Of a stretch of 64,000 nucleotides of DNA, positions 1-7,599 are shown in pieces. Source of the stretch: CAZDGV01 sp964505195 (GTDB lineage Bacteria > Bacteroidota > Bacteroidia > Chitinophagales > Chitinophagaceae). Each line of letters starts with the position of its first letter. The stretch's first letter is position 1. The position numbers and the translations under genes were made by a program. A model generated the notes under the pieces. The model was not told where the DNA came from. It did no database searches and was given only the letters and a program-made list of their open reading frames with translations. Location of the stretch: assembly GCA_964505195.1 (NCBI GenBank), contig CAZDGV010000003.1, positions 57,501-121,500 on the forward strand. The letters run 5' to 3'.

Positions 1-854
1 CCACTGTTTCCGGGATTTGCGGCAACAGCAACCTGACAGCTAAGGGTATCGCCATTGAATCCTGTTTTAGCACTTAAATAACCTTCTCCGTAAACGATTT
101 CATTGCGAGGATAACCCAACGTGAAAATCGGCTCAGCAATATCGGTGCTGGATTTACGGATGCTGTACGGAATATTGTTCAGCGCTTGGAATTCAGCGTC
201 GTCAATTTTGATGAGTGCAAGATCTTTATCAGTATCAATGCTCAATATCTCAGCTTTGAATTCCTTGCCCTTGTTGTTGGCAACCAAAATTCCTTTTGCA
301 TTGCGTAAAACGTGCGCATTGGTTACAAGCAATCCTTTTTCATTGATTAAAAATGCAGAGCCGCCTCCTTTAATTTCTGTTCCGGGAGCAAGCTTGCTGT
401 TTACGATGCTGATTTGTGCATTCTGTTGCTTCTGTATTTTTTCGAGATGGTCCACTTTTTTGCCCAACTCCTGAATTTGTCGATTGCTTTTCGGGGCAAC
501 CGCCAACATGATGGCGCTGATGCTGAGTGCAGTAATGCCTGCGATGGATGCAGCAATGCTGATGGTGCGTTTATAGCGCTTCCAGAAATTGATCACTTTG
601 GTACCATTGCTCAATTCGTTCGGTAAAATAGCATGGGTATGCAGCAGGTGCTGGTGGGTTTCATGCAGGGTATGACGAAAGTTTCTGTTGCGGCCATATT
701 TTTCAAACTGCTGAATGAAAAGCGAATGCTCCACCACCATCTGATCAACATCGGAATTGGTATTACGAAGTTGTTCAAACCAGGTGATCTCCTCGGGAGA
801 CATTTGTCCCCTGAGATATCTTTCTGTAGCGTCCATCAGCATCATTTCTTCCAT
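1..854 (-). CDS. Membrane-anchored trypsin-like serine protease with anti-sigma-like N-terminus (partial)
   Basis: The 3' end lies outside the window; about 284 codons are visible. Residues 1-75 form a cytoplasmic-type region whose opening (ATERYLRGQMSPEE) resembles the N-termini of anti-sigma factors. One membrane segment follows at about 96-120, then a coiled-coil stretch (about 124-150), then a trypsin/HtrA-type domain. The catalytic triad is visible: His181 in VTNAHV, Asp211 in DKDLALIKI and Ser284 in PGNSG at the window edge. The ATG lies one base after the stop of the upstream sigma-factor gene, so translation is probably coupled. By family knowledge it is an extracytoplasmic protease. 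Regulation of the neighbouring sigma factor by its N-terminus is inference. A second possible start is the ATG at 845. Confidence 0.8.
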   Translation of the reverse strand, partial: MEEMMLMDATERYLRGQMSPEEITWFEQLRNTNSDVDQMVVEHSLFIQQFEKYGRNRNFRHTLHETHQHLLHTHAILPNELSNGTKVINFWKRYKRTISIAASIAGITALSISAIMLAVAPKSNRQIQELGKKVDHLEKIQKQQNAQISIVNSKLAPGTEIKGGGSAFLINEKGLLVTNAHVLRNAKGILVANNKGKEFKAEILSIDTDKDLALIKIDDAEFQALNNIPYSIRKSSTDIAEPIFTLGYPRNEIVYGEGYLSAKTGFNGDTLSCQVAVAANPGNS

Positions 855-855
855 C

Positions 856-1422
856 TCAGTTTCCGTTTTTATATTGAGCAAAAAACAGTTTTTTTAATCG
901 CATCAGGCATTTATACTTCTGGGTTTTTGCATTGTCGGCATTGGTATAACCAAAGCTTTCCGCTATTTCCTGCATGTTTTGCTGTTTAACGTAATAAGAT
1001 TCCAGCAAACTTTTACAGGGTTCACCCAAATGTTGGATCGCATGCTCCAGCATGGTGAAAGCTGCGTTTTTCCGTTCCTGCTCCTCCAGATCTTCTTCCA
1101 CCGGCACCGTTTCATCCATCGACTCGATGGTGTTTCCAAAGCGTTGCATTTGATGTAATCGCTTGAGCCACAATCTTCTGGACACCGAGTAGAGGTAGGT
1201 TCTTATTTGGCATTGCAGTGAAAAAGCGGGATCCATTGCCTTTTCATACAACACCACCATCGCCTCTTGGAAAATATCGCTTGCATCATCCGAGGTTCCA
1301 TGATTATTGAGTATAAACGATTGAATTACAGCATAATGTTGCTTGTAAATGGTTTCAACCGCTTGCCGGTCGTTGCCGGCCAGCCCCTTTAATAATTCCA
1401 GTTCGTCCTGGATCTGCTTCAC
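856..1422 (-). CDS. RNA polymerase sigma factor, ECF/sigma-70 family
   Basis: The 188-residue protein has the two-domain layout of extracytoplasmic-function sigma factors. A sigma2-like region lies at about 20-95, with DDASDIFQEAMVVLYE, the core-binding and -10 recognition part. A sigma4-like helix-turn-helix lies at about 150-185, with MQEIAESFGYTNADNAK. A charged acidic linker (VPVEEDLEEQE) joins them. The gene is directly followed by the membrane protease gene with one base between stop and start, so the two form a unit. This suggests a sigma/membrane-regulator pair responding to envelope state. The target regulon cannot be read from the window. Confidence 0.9.
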   Translation of the reverse strand: MKQIQDELELLKGLAGNDRQAVETIYKQHYAVIQSFILNNHGTSDDASDIFQEAMVVLYEKAMDPAFSLQCQIRTYLYSVSRRLWLKRLHQMQRFGNTIESMDETVPVEEDLEEQERKNAAFTMLEHAIQHLGEPCKSLLESYYVKQQNMQEIAESFGYTNADNAKTQKYKCLMRLKKLFFAQYKNGN

Positions 1423-1500
1423 GATATGCTCATTTTAATACCAGAAAAGCAAATTTGTAACCCAAAAAGGGCTTAAAAAAATTTTTTTCAAAAAATGGGT

Positions 1501-1508
1501 TACCTTTG
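1501..1508 (+). promoter_or_regulatory. Bacteroidota -7 promoter box TACCTTTG
   Basis: TACCTTTG is an exact match to the Bacteroidota -7 consensus TAnnTTTG and lies 55 bases before the ATG of the small lipoprotein gene. An A/T-rich tract (1475-1495) sits where the weak -33 element would be. Confidence 0.6.
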
Positions 1509-1563
1509 CGGCCTTACAGGTATAAATGCCTGATAATTATCTTAAACCAAAAACCCAAACAAA

Positions 1564-1749
1564 ATGAAAAAGGTTTTATTAGCGTTCGCTATCCTCGGTT
1601 TCGTAGCATGCAACAACGAAGCTGAAACAACTGAAGCAACTGACACAACTGCTGTTGAAGCTCCTGCTGCTGACACTACAGCTCCTGCTGCTGACACTAC
1701 AGCTCCTGCTGCTGACACTTCAGCTGCTGCTGCTCCTGCTGCTCAGTAA
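1564..1749 (+). CDS. Small Ala/Pro/Thr/Asp-repeat lipoprotein
   Basis: This 61-residue protein has a lipoprotein signal peptide with lipobox GFVAC (Cys16). The mature part consists almost wholly of Ala, Pro, Thr, Asp and Glu. It contains three tandem copies of a seven-residue unit (APAADTT/S), coded by a perfect 21-bp DNA repeat. It has no folded domain or catalytic motif and is probably a flexible acidic surface or periplasmic lipoprotein. It has its own promoter at 1501 and a strong terminator at 1841, so it is monocistronic. It diverges from the sigma-factor gene. Its function is unknown. Confidence 0.75.
   Translation: MKKVLLAFAILGFVACNNEAETTEATDTTAVEAPAADTTAPAADTTAPAADTSAAAAPAAQ
1660..1722 (+). 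repeat. Three tandem 21-bp repeats inside the small lipoprotein gene
   Basis: Copies lie at 1660-1680, 1681-1701 and 1702-1722. The first two are identical and the third differs by one base (ACA to TCA, Thr to Ser). The period is a multiple of three, so copy-number change keeps the frame. Confidence 0.95.
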
Positions 1750-1840
1750 TCAACGCAGTTTTCGCTTCCCTAATTATGCCTCGCTTGCCAGGTAAGGGAT
1801 AACGAAAGAAAAATTTTCATATGGCAAGCAATCGTTAACG

Positions 1841-1873
1841 GCCGCTCCATTCTTGGAGTGGCTTTTTCTTTTG
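1841..1873 (+). terminator. Rho-independent terminator of the small lipoprotein gene
   Basis: The stem GCCGCTCCA / TGGAGTGGC (one G-U pair, loop TTCT) is followed by TTTTTCTTTT. Its T-tract runs into the -33 element of the next promoter at 1870. Confidence 0.85.
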
Positions 1874-1902
1874 CATCGGTTGATTTAAAATCCCTATTTT
1901 TG
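1870..1902 (+). promoter_or_regulatory. Promoter of the aromatic amino acid operon
   Basis: TTTG at 1870-1873 and TATTTTTG at 1895-1902 are separated by 21 bases, a full match to the Bacteroidota -33 (TTTG) and -7 (TAnnTTTG) elements. Transcription should begin at about 1906, right at the ATG of the leader peptide (1907), so the leader would be translated with almost no 5' untranslated sequence. Confidence 0.75.
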
Positions 1903-1906
1903 ATTT

Positions 1907-1987
1907 ATGCCTCAACACAAAGCATATTGCTGGTCTTATTATTATTACTTTTTTAATAAAAGTACCGGGAATGCTTTGAATGCCTAA
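1907..1987 (+). CDS. Tyr/Phe-rich leader peptide of the aromatic operon
   Basis: This is a 26-codon reading frame. Codons 7-16 encode Tyr, Cys, Trp, Ser, four consecutive Tyr and two consecutive Phe (YYYYFF), so seven of ten are aromatic. Five Tyr, two Phe and one Trp in 26 residues, just upstream of Tyr/Phe biosynthesis genes, is the signature of an attenuator leader peptide. Codons 19-21 (AGT ACC GGG) and the next base lie on the antiterminator arm (1964-1970), so a ribosome that reaches the stop at 1985 covers that arm. No folded function is expected. The leader identity is inferred from composition, position and the hairpins. Confidence 0.8.
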   Translation: MPQHKAYCWSYYYYFFNKSTGNALNA

Positions 1988-2040
1988 AAATACCATTCAT
2001 TAAACATCATAAAAGTCCCGGTTCATACCGGGACTTTTTT
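1961..2040 (+). promoter_or_regulatory. Ribosome-mediated transcription attenuator (antiterminator/terminator switch)
   Basis: Three segments compete. Segment A, ACCGGGA (1964-1970), lies inside the leader peptide. Segment B, TCCCGGT (2016-2022), is its exact complement. Segment C, ACCGGGA (2027-2033), repeats A exactly. B:C, extended by AAAAG / CTTTT, gives a 12-bp terminator stem (2011-2022 with 2027-2038, loop TCAT) ending in a T run. A:B is the alternative antiterminator. Ribosome stalling at the Tyr/Phe codons (1937-1954) would free A to capture B and allow readthrough; full leader translation would mask A and allow termination. The remaining 2041-2127 shows no further structure that I recognise. 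Confidence 0.8.
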
Positions 2041-2127
2041 ATTTGTGTTATGAGTGGTGCAATTTGTTTATGGCATTTGAATGTTGCGAGCAAAGAAATA
2101 ATATGCTTACGTTAAAATGGATTTAAA

Positions 2128-3285
2128 GTGATTACTAGCTCAAATCGCTTGAATGGTATAGGAGAGTACTACTTCTCGCAAAAACTTCGTGAAATTGACC
2201 TGCTAAATCAGCAAGGAAGAAATGTCATCAATCTTGGAATTGGCAGCCCCGACCTTCCTCCACATCCTGAGGTAGTGCGTGTTTTGCAAGAAACCGTTCA
2301 ATTACCCGGAGCGCATCGATATCAGTCGTATAAAGGATTGCCTGCATTACGCGAAGCCATTGCAGCCTGGTACCTGCGCTATTTTCACACTTCACTGGAC
2401 CCGGATACTGAAATCTTACCCCTTATGGGCAGTAAGGAAGGCATCATGCATATTTGTATGGCATTACTTGATCATGCTGATAAAGTGCTGGTGCCTGATC
2501 CTGGCTATCCTACTTATGCCGCAGCCGTAAAGCTTGCAGGCGCAACCCCCATTTATTATCAACTCAATGAAAAGAACGATTGGCTGCCGGATCTAGACGC
2601 GCTTGAAAAGCTGAATTTAAGCGATGTGAAGCTCATGTTTGTGAATTTTCCACACATGCCTACCGGAAAAATGCCGGATGAAGCGTTTTTTGAACGACTG
2701 ATTTCTTTCGCACGCAAGCATCATATTTTATTGGTGCATGATAATCCTTATGGGTTCATTTTAAGTACAAAGCCCATCAGCATGCTTTCTTTTACAGGGG
2801 CGAAAGATGCTGTTTTGGAGCTTAACTCTTTAAGTAAATCGCATAATATGGCCGGCTGGCGTGTTGGCATGTTATGCGGTAATGCGAATGCTATTGCTGA
2901 GGTGTTACGTTTCAAAAGCAATATGGACAGTGGCATGTTTCTTCCGGTTCAAATGGCTGCAGTGAAGGCGCTTAGTTTGGATGAAACATGGTTTGCCCAG
3001 CTGAATGCCGTATATGATGAAAGAAAAAGGATGGCTATTAAATTGCTCGACCTATTAAACTGCTCCTGCGCTTCGGATCAGGCCGGTATGTTTTTGTGGG
3101 CGCGTGTGCCGGATTCATTTTCTAATGGTGCAGCACTGAGTGATCAACTGCTTCTACATCACGCTGTGTTCATTACACCGGGTATTGTATTTGGCGCTGC
3201 AGGAGAAAAGTATGTAAGAGTGAGTTTATGCAGTGCTATTGAGCAGTTTCAAGAAGCTTTCAAACGTATTTCAAACAAATTGTAA
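2128..3285 (+). CDS. PLP-dependent class I/II aminotransferase (aromatic amino acid branch)
   Basis: The 385-residue protein is a fold-type I aminotransferase. It has GIGSPDLPPHP (about 37-47), the PLP-region motif MGSKEG, VPDPGYPTY, NFPHMPTG (the usual NPNNPTG in variant form), DNPYG and the Schiff-base lysine at about residue 237 in SLSKSHNMAGWR. As first gene of the aromatic operon it probably transaminates phenylpyruvate/4-hydroxyphenylpyruvate to Phe/Tyr; this is inferred from context, since the family also includes aspartate and LL-diaminopimelate aminotransferases. The start is GTG. An ATG at 2117 opens a four-residue frame whose TGA overlaps this GTG, so either reinitiation or a one-base difference from an original ATG start is possible. 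Confidence 0.85.
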   Translation: MITSSNRLNGIGEYYFSQKLREIDLLNQQGRNVINLGIGSPDLPPHPEVVRVLQETVQLPGAHRYQSYKGLPALREAIAAWYLRYFHTSLDPDTEILPLMGSKEGIMHICMALLDHADKVLVPDPGYPTYAAAVKLAGATPIYYQLNEKNDWLPDLDALEKLNLSDVKLMFVNFPHMPTGKMPDEAFFERLISFARKHHILLVHDNPYGFILSTKPISMLSFTGAKDAVLELNSLSKSHNMAGWRVGMLCGNANAIAEVLRFKSNMDSGMFLPVQMAAVKALSLDETWFAQLNAVYDERKRMAIKLLDLLNCSCASDQAGMFLWARVPDSFSNGAALSDQLLLHHAVFITPGIVFGAAGEKYVRVSLCSAIEQFQEAFKRISNKL

Positions 3286-3297
3286 AAACAATTTATA

Positions 3298-4143
3298 ATG
3301 TTTCAAACAGTAACAATCGTAGGAGTGGGGTTGATCAGTGGATCGCTTGCTTTTGCTTTGAAAGAAGAAGGGCTTGCAAGAAAAATCATCGGCGTAAGCC
3401 GAACAGAAGCAAGTATTCAAAAAGCCTTGCAACGTGGCTTTATTGATGCAACTGCAAGTTTGGAAGAAGCGGTTGCTCAAAGTGATTTGATTTATGTTGC
3501 CATACCTGTAAGTGCCGCTAAACCCATGATGAAAAAAATACTTAATCTGATGCGCAATGATCAGATTTTAGCAGATGCTGGTTCTACCAAGGCTTCCATT
3601 TGTGCAGCACTTGCTAATCATCCCATGCGTAGAAGATGGGTCGCTACCCATCCCATGTGGGGTACCGAACACAGCGGTCCGAAAGCAGCCACTCAGAATG
3701 CATTCCGAAACAGGGCATGCGTGATTTGCGAAAAAGAACAATCAGATGTTGATGCACTCCAAAGCATTGAACAAATGTATCGCTCATTAGGTATGCATTT
3801 GGTATATATGGATGCTAAGTCGCACGATGTACATGCTGCTTACGTAAGTCATATTTCACATGTGACTTCCTTTGCACTTGCCAATACGGTATTGGAAAAA
3901 GAGAAAGAGACAGATGCTATATTCCAGCTCGCCGGAGGTGGCTTTGAAAGCACCGTTCGCCTGGCGAAAAGCAGTCCTGCTATGTGGGCACCCATTTTTT
4001 TGGAAAACCGCGAAAATGTGCTGGATGTACTTGATGAGCATATACTGCAATTGAGGCAATTCAGAAGCTCCATTAATGCGGGCGATGAGGATGCACTTTT
4101 GAAGTTGATGGAAAATGCAAATCGCATCAAGCGTATTTTATAA
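3298..4143 (+). CDS. tyrA: Prephenate dehydrogenase
   Basis: The 281-residue protein oxidatively decarboxylates prephenate to 4-hydroxyphenylpyruvate in tyrosine synthesis. The N-terminal Rossmann fold shows the NAD-binding GVGLISGS at residues 9-16. The conserved substrate-site segment THPMWGTEHSGPKA is at 117-130. The helical dimerisation half follows, with SHISHVTSFALA. No ACT or chorismate mutase domain is attached, unlike the enterobacterial TyrA; the mutase is fused to the next gene product instead. It starts 12 bases after the aminotransferase stop. Confidence 0.92.
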   Translation: MFQTVTIVGVGLISGSLAFALKEEGLARKIIGVSRTEASIQKALQRGFIDATASLEEAVAQSDLIYVAIPVSAAKPMMKKILNLMRNDQILADAGSTKASICAALANHPMRRRWVATHPMWGTEHSGPKAATQNAFRNRACVICEKEQSDVDALQSIEQMYRSLGMHLVYMDAKSHDVHAAYVSHISHVTSFALANTVLEKEKETDAIFQLAGGGFESTVRLAKSSPAMWAPIFLENRENVLDVLDEHILQLRQFRSSINAGDEDALLKLMENANRIKRIL

Positions 4144-4183
4144 TGAAAGATCATTTTACTGCAACAGTTGAAATAACTTTACC

Positions 4184-5266
4184 ATGTCATTATTGAAAAC
4201 AACCATGAATATTCGGGATATCATGCAAGGGCGGCCGCTCATTATATCTGGACCCTGCAGCGCTGAAACGGAAGCGCAGCTGCTAGAAACCGCTACGCAG
4301 CTTGCGCAAACTGGTAAGGTGCATATGCTGCGTGCCGGTATTTGGAAGCCGCGCACCAAGCCGGGCATGTTCGAAGGCGTGGGCGCAGTAGGCTTGCCCT
4401 GGCTTCAAAAGGCAAAGCAGCAAACAGGACTTCCTACCACAGTTGAAGTGGCAACGGCTCGTCAGCTTGAAGAAGCTTTAAAATACGAAGTGGATGTTGT
4501 CTGGATTGGCGCCCGAACCACCGTTAACCCTTTCAGTGTACAGGAGGTGGCAGATGCATTGCGTGGCACTCAAGTGCCGGTGCTGATTAAAAACCCGATC
4601 AATCCCGACCTGGATTTGTGGATGGGTGCGGTAGAGCGCATTGCACGCGCCGGCGTGCAGCAAATCGGACTCATACATCGTGGGTTTTCAGCTTATGGTA
4701 ATACCGAATATCGCAACGCGCCTATGTGGCATCTTGCCATTGAAATGAAAAGACGCAATCCGGAATTGCTGATGATCAATGATCCTTCTCATATCGGTGG
4801 CCGTAGAAATATATTGGCGGATATTGCCCAAAAAGCAATTGATCTTGACTTTGACGGACTGATGATTGAAACGCATATCCGTCCCGATGAAGCATGGAGT
4901 GATGCGAAGCAGCAAATCACACCCGCACAATTGCAGGCGATGCTTGAAGCCATGGTATGGCGGAAAGAAAATATTGATAGCAGCGCTTTTCATGCAGCGC
5001 TTGAGACCTTGCGCCAACAGATCAATCATCTCGACGATGAGTTGCTGCAACTGCTCAGCCAGCGTATGAAAATTGCGGAACAGATTGGCAGTTATAAAAA
5101 AGAAAATGAGATTACGATTCTGCAAACCAACCGCTGGAATGAAATATTGGAACGTGCATTTCAAAGAGGCGAAAAAGCAGGATTAAGCAAGGAGTTTATT
5201 ACCCGCTATTTTGATGCAGTGCATATGGAAAGTATAAATCATCAAAACAAAGTAATGAACAGCTGA
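4184..5266 (+). CDS. Bifunctional DAHP synthase / chorismate mutase
   Basis: The 360-residue fusion catalyses the first shikimate step (PEP + erythrose 4-phosphate to DAHP) and the chorismate-to-prephenate rearrangement. Residues about 8-255 are a type I-beta DAHP synthase barrel, with ISGPCSAE (21-28), AGIWKPRTKPGMFEG (51-65), RHRGF-type IGLIHRGFS and INDPSHIGG. Residues about 268-355 are an AroQ-class chorismate mutase, with LRQQINHLDDELLQLLSQRM and IGSYKKEN. This order is the common Bacteroidota arrangement, where the mutase domain can serve as a feedback sensor (family knowledge). A second ATG at 4205 (MNIRDIMQGRP) is an equally possible start. Confidence 0.93.
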   Translation: MSLLKTTMNIRDIMQGRPLIISGPCSAETEAQLLETATQLAQTGKVHMLRAGIWKPRTKPGMFEGVGAVGLPWLQKAKQQTGLPTTVEVATARQLEEALKYEVDVVWIGARTTVNPFSVQEVADALRGTQVPVLIKNPINPDLDLWMGAVERIARAGVQQIGLIHRGFSAYGNTEYRNAPMWHLAIEMKRRNPELLMINDPSHIGGRRNILADIAQKAIDLDFDGLMIETHIRPDEAWSDAKQQITPAQLQAMLEAMVWRKENIDSSAFHAALETLRQQINHLDDELLQLLSQRMKIAEQIGSYKKENEITILQTNRWNEILERAFQRGEKAGLSKEFITRYFDAVHMESINHQNKVMNS

Positions 5267-5285
5267 TTGCTGTAAAAATCATCTT

Positions 5286-6311
5286 ATGAAAAAAGTCCAA
5301 CTTCGTTTTGACCAAAGTGTAACTGACTTGTATTTTGATGCAAGTCTTTCATTGCTTTCAAAGCTTGCCCACAATGATACAACTGTTTATATTACTGATG
5401 AGCATGTGTTTCAAGCGCATCCATCCTTGTTTAAAAACCGAAATGTTATTGTACTCAAGCCCGGTGAACAGTATAAAGTTTTAACAACGGTTGAGGAAGT
5501 GATACAACAGCTGATTAACATGCAGGCTGATCGCAGCTTCACGCTCGTTGGTGTTGGCGGAGGGGTTGTAACAGATCTCACCGGTTTTATTGCTTCGGTT
5601 TATATGCGGGGTATTCGGTTTGGATTTGTTCCTACCAGTTTGCTTGCCATGGTAGATGCATCACTGGGTGGAAAAAACGGATTGGATTTCGGCGTATTTA
5701 AAAATATCATCGGAGTAGTGCAACAGCCCTCCTTTATACTCTATGACCCTAGACTTTTAAAAACTTTACCTGAAGCAGAATGGCGCAATGGTTTTGCTGA
5801 AATCATAAAGCATGCAGCCATTGCAGATGCTGCCATGTTTACAATGCTTGGAAAGAACAATATCAAAACCTATCAGCGGAGTAAGTTAAAATTATCGGAG
5901 CTGATTCGCAGAAATGTTTTGATTAAATCGCGCATCGTGAAGCAAGATCCCTTTGAAAAAGGTCCGCGCCGTTTGCTCAATTTTGGACATACTTTGGGTC
6001 ATGCCCTTGAAAACCAGTACGAGCTTTCGCATGGCGAAGCCATTTCTATTGGCATGGCCTATGCCGCATTGATTTCGGAACACCATACAAAATTTCGGCA
6101 AGCTGAAAAACTCATTGCCTTGTTGGAGCGATATGGGTTACCTGCCTTCGCAGTTTTTGATCACGATCGGGTGATGAAGGTGTTGAAAATGGATAAAAAA
6201 CGTGCAAACACTCATATGCATTATGTTATGCTGGAGCGTATTGGAAAAGGCATGGTGCAATCAATGCCCATTGAGCAGTTAGCGGGTTACCTTAAAAATA
6301 TACAGGCGTGA
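5286..6311 (+). CDS. aroB: 3-Dehydroquinate synthase
   Basis: The 341-residue protein converts DAHP to 3-dehydroquinate, with bound NAD and a divalent metal. Visible motifs are GVGGGVVTDLTGF (89-101), the phosphate/NAD segment FVPTSLLAMVDASLGGK (114-130), the metal-site region FAEIIKHA (Glu172) and NFGHTLGHALE (His235, His239). Its length is typical. It follows the DAHP synthase by 19 bases, and its stop overlaps the aroA start by four bases (GTGA), so it is tightly coupled in the operon. Confidence 0.95.
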   Translation: MKKVQLRFDQSVTDLYFDASLSLLSKLAHNDTTVYITDEHVFQAHPSLFKNRNVIVLKPGEQYKVLTTVEEVIQQLINMQADRSFTLVGVGGGVVTDLTGFIASVYMRGIRFGFVPTSLLAMVDASLGGKNGLDFGVFKNIIGVVQQPSFILYDPRLLKTLPEAEWRNGFAEIIKHAAIADAAMFTMLGKNNIKTYQRSKLKLSELIRRNVLIKSRIVKQDPFEKGPRRLLNFGHTLGHALENQYELSHGEAISIGMAYAALISEHHTKFRQAEKLIALLERYGLPAFAVFDHDRVMKVLKMDKKRANTHMHYVMLERIGKGMVQSMPIEQLAGYLKNIQA

Positions 6312-7588
6312 TTGCTACCATTCACCCTTCCGTTATTCGTGGCGAGCTTACAGCGCCACCCTCAAAAAGCGCCATGCAACGCGCCTGTGCGGCTGCATTG
6401 CTTTGTGGAGGTGAGACCATACTGCATCAAATTGGTCGTAGCAAAGATGATTTGGCAGCTATTGAAATGATTATGGCTTTGGGTGCGCATGCAGAACTCA
6501 TTGGTGAAAACAGTATGCGCATTGTAAGCAACGGTGTGCAACCCAAAGAAAAAATATTACAATGCGGAGAAAGTGGTTTGGGCATACGTATGTTTACGCC
6601 GATCGCTGCCATCAGTGCTTTGCCATTGCGGATGACAGGCAGCGGCACCTTGTTGCAGAGGCCCATGCATTTTTTTGATGATGTACTTCCAAAGCTAGGC
6701 GTTTCTGTAAAGTCGAATGAAGGCAAACTGCCATTAGATATACAGGGTCCATTGCGACCGGCAACCATTGAAATAGAAGGTAGTTTAAGTTCTCAGTTTT
6801 TAACCGGATTGCTGATGACTTACAGTGCAGTAAATGCAAGTGGGGTGTCCATCCATGTGAACAACCTGAAAAGTAAGCCCTATGTAGATTTAACGCTGGA
6901 TATCATGGCGGCTTTTGGAATGAAGCTGCCGCTTCAGCAGGACTATCAACTATTTACTTTTGCGGAAGCAGTTACTCAAAATATACCTGCTCAACGCAGT
7001 TATCAGGTTGAAGGCGACTGGAGTGGGGCGGCCTTTTTGTTGGTGGCAGGAGCCATTGCCGGTGAGATCAATATAGTTGGTCTGAATATGAAATCGAAGC
7101 AGGCAGATAAAGCCATTTTGGAAGCGCTTCAAAAAGCAAATGCAAAATTGAAAATGACCCATACAGGCATCGAGGTTTCAAAAAGCGATCTTAAAGCATT
7201 TCAATTTGACGCAACGGAATGTCCCGATTTATTTCCGCCACTGGTGGTGCTTGCTGCCTATGCTGAAGGTACTTCGTCTATCTCTGGCATATCCAGACTG
7301 GTGCATAAAGAAAGCAATCGTGCTTTAACACTGCAGGAGGAGTTTCGGAAATTGGGAGTCGTAATTCACCTGAAGGATGATGAAATGTTGATTGAAGGTA
7401 GAAATCGCATTGAGGGTGCTGTATTGTATTCTCATCACGATCATCGTATAGCAATGGCTGCGGCGGTTGCCGGACTGGGTGCTACGAGCACAATCGTAAT
7501 TGAAGATGCGGATGCGATCAACAAATCCTATCCTCATTTTTTTGAGGATCTTAAAAAGCTGGGTACATCTGTATCTTTGTTAAATTAA
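6308..7588 (+). CDS. aroA: 5-Enolpyruvylshikimate-3-phosphate synthase
   Basis: The 426-residue enzyme joins PEP and shikimate 3-phosphate. It has PPSKSAMQRACAAALL near the N-terminus (the S3P-binding Lys/Ser/Arg), EIEGSLSSQFLTGLL and HDHRIAMAAAVAG near the C-terminus. The PEP-loop is CGESGLGIRMF instead of the common GNSGTxxR, a clear variant that I believe is shared by relatives in this phylum. The start is GTG, fixed by the four-base overlap with aroB and by the lack of another start before the conserved N-terminus. Confidence 0.93.
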   Translation: MIATIHPSVIRGELTAPPSKSAMQRACAAALLCGGETILHQIGRSKDDLAAIEMIMALGAHAELIGENSMRIVSNGVQPKEKILQCGESGLGIRMFTPIAAISALPLRMTGSGTLLQRPMHFFDDVLPKLGVSVKSNEGKLPLDIQGPLRPATIEIEGSLSSQFLTGLLMTYSAVNASGVSIHVNNLKSKPYVDLTLDIMAAFGMKLPLQQDYQLFTFAEAVTQNIPAQRSYQVEGDWSGAAFLLVAGAIAGEINIVGLNMKSKQADKAILEALQKANAKLKMTHTGIEVSKSDLKAFQFDATECPDLFPPLVVLAAYAEGTSSISGISRLVHKESNRALTLQEEFRKLGVVIHLKDDEMLIEGRNRIEGAVLYSHHDHRIAMAAAVAGLGATSTIVIEDADAINKSYPHFFEDLKKLGTSVSLLN

Positions 7589-7599
7589 ACTATATCCTG

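Noticed and set aside
121..989. Three plus-strand frames at the left end
   Set aside because: They are shadows of the minus-strand protease, whose minus-strand translation has the full trypsin catalytic triad.
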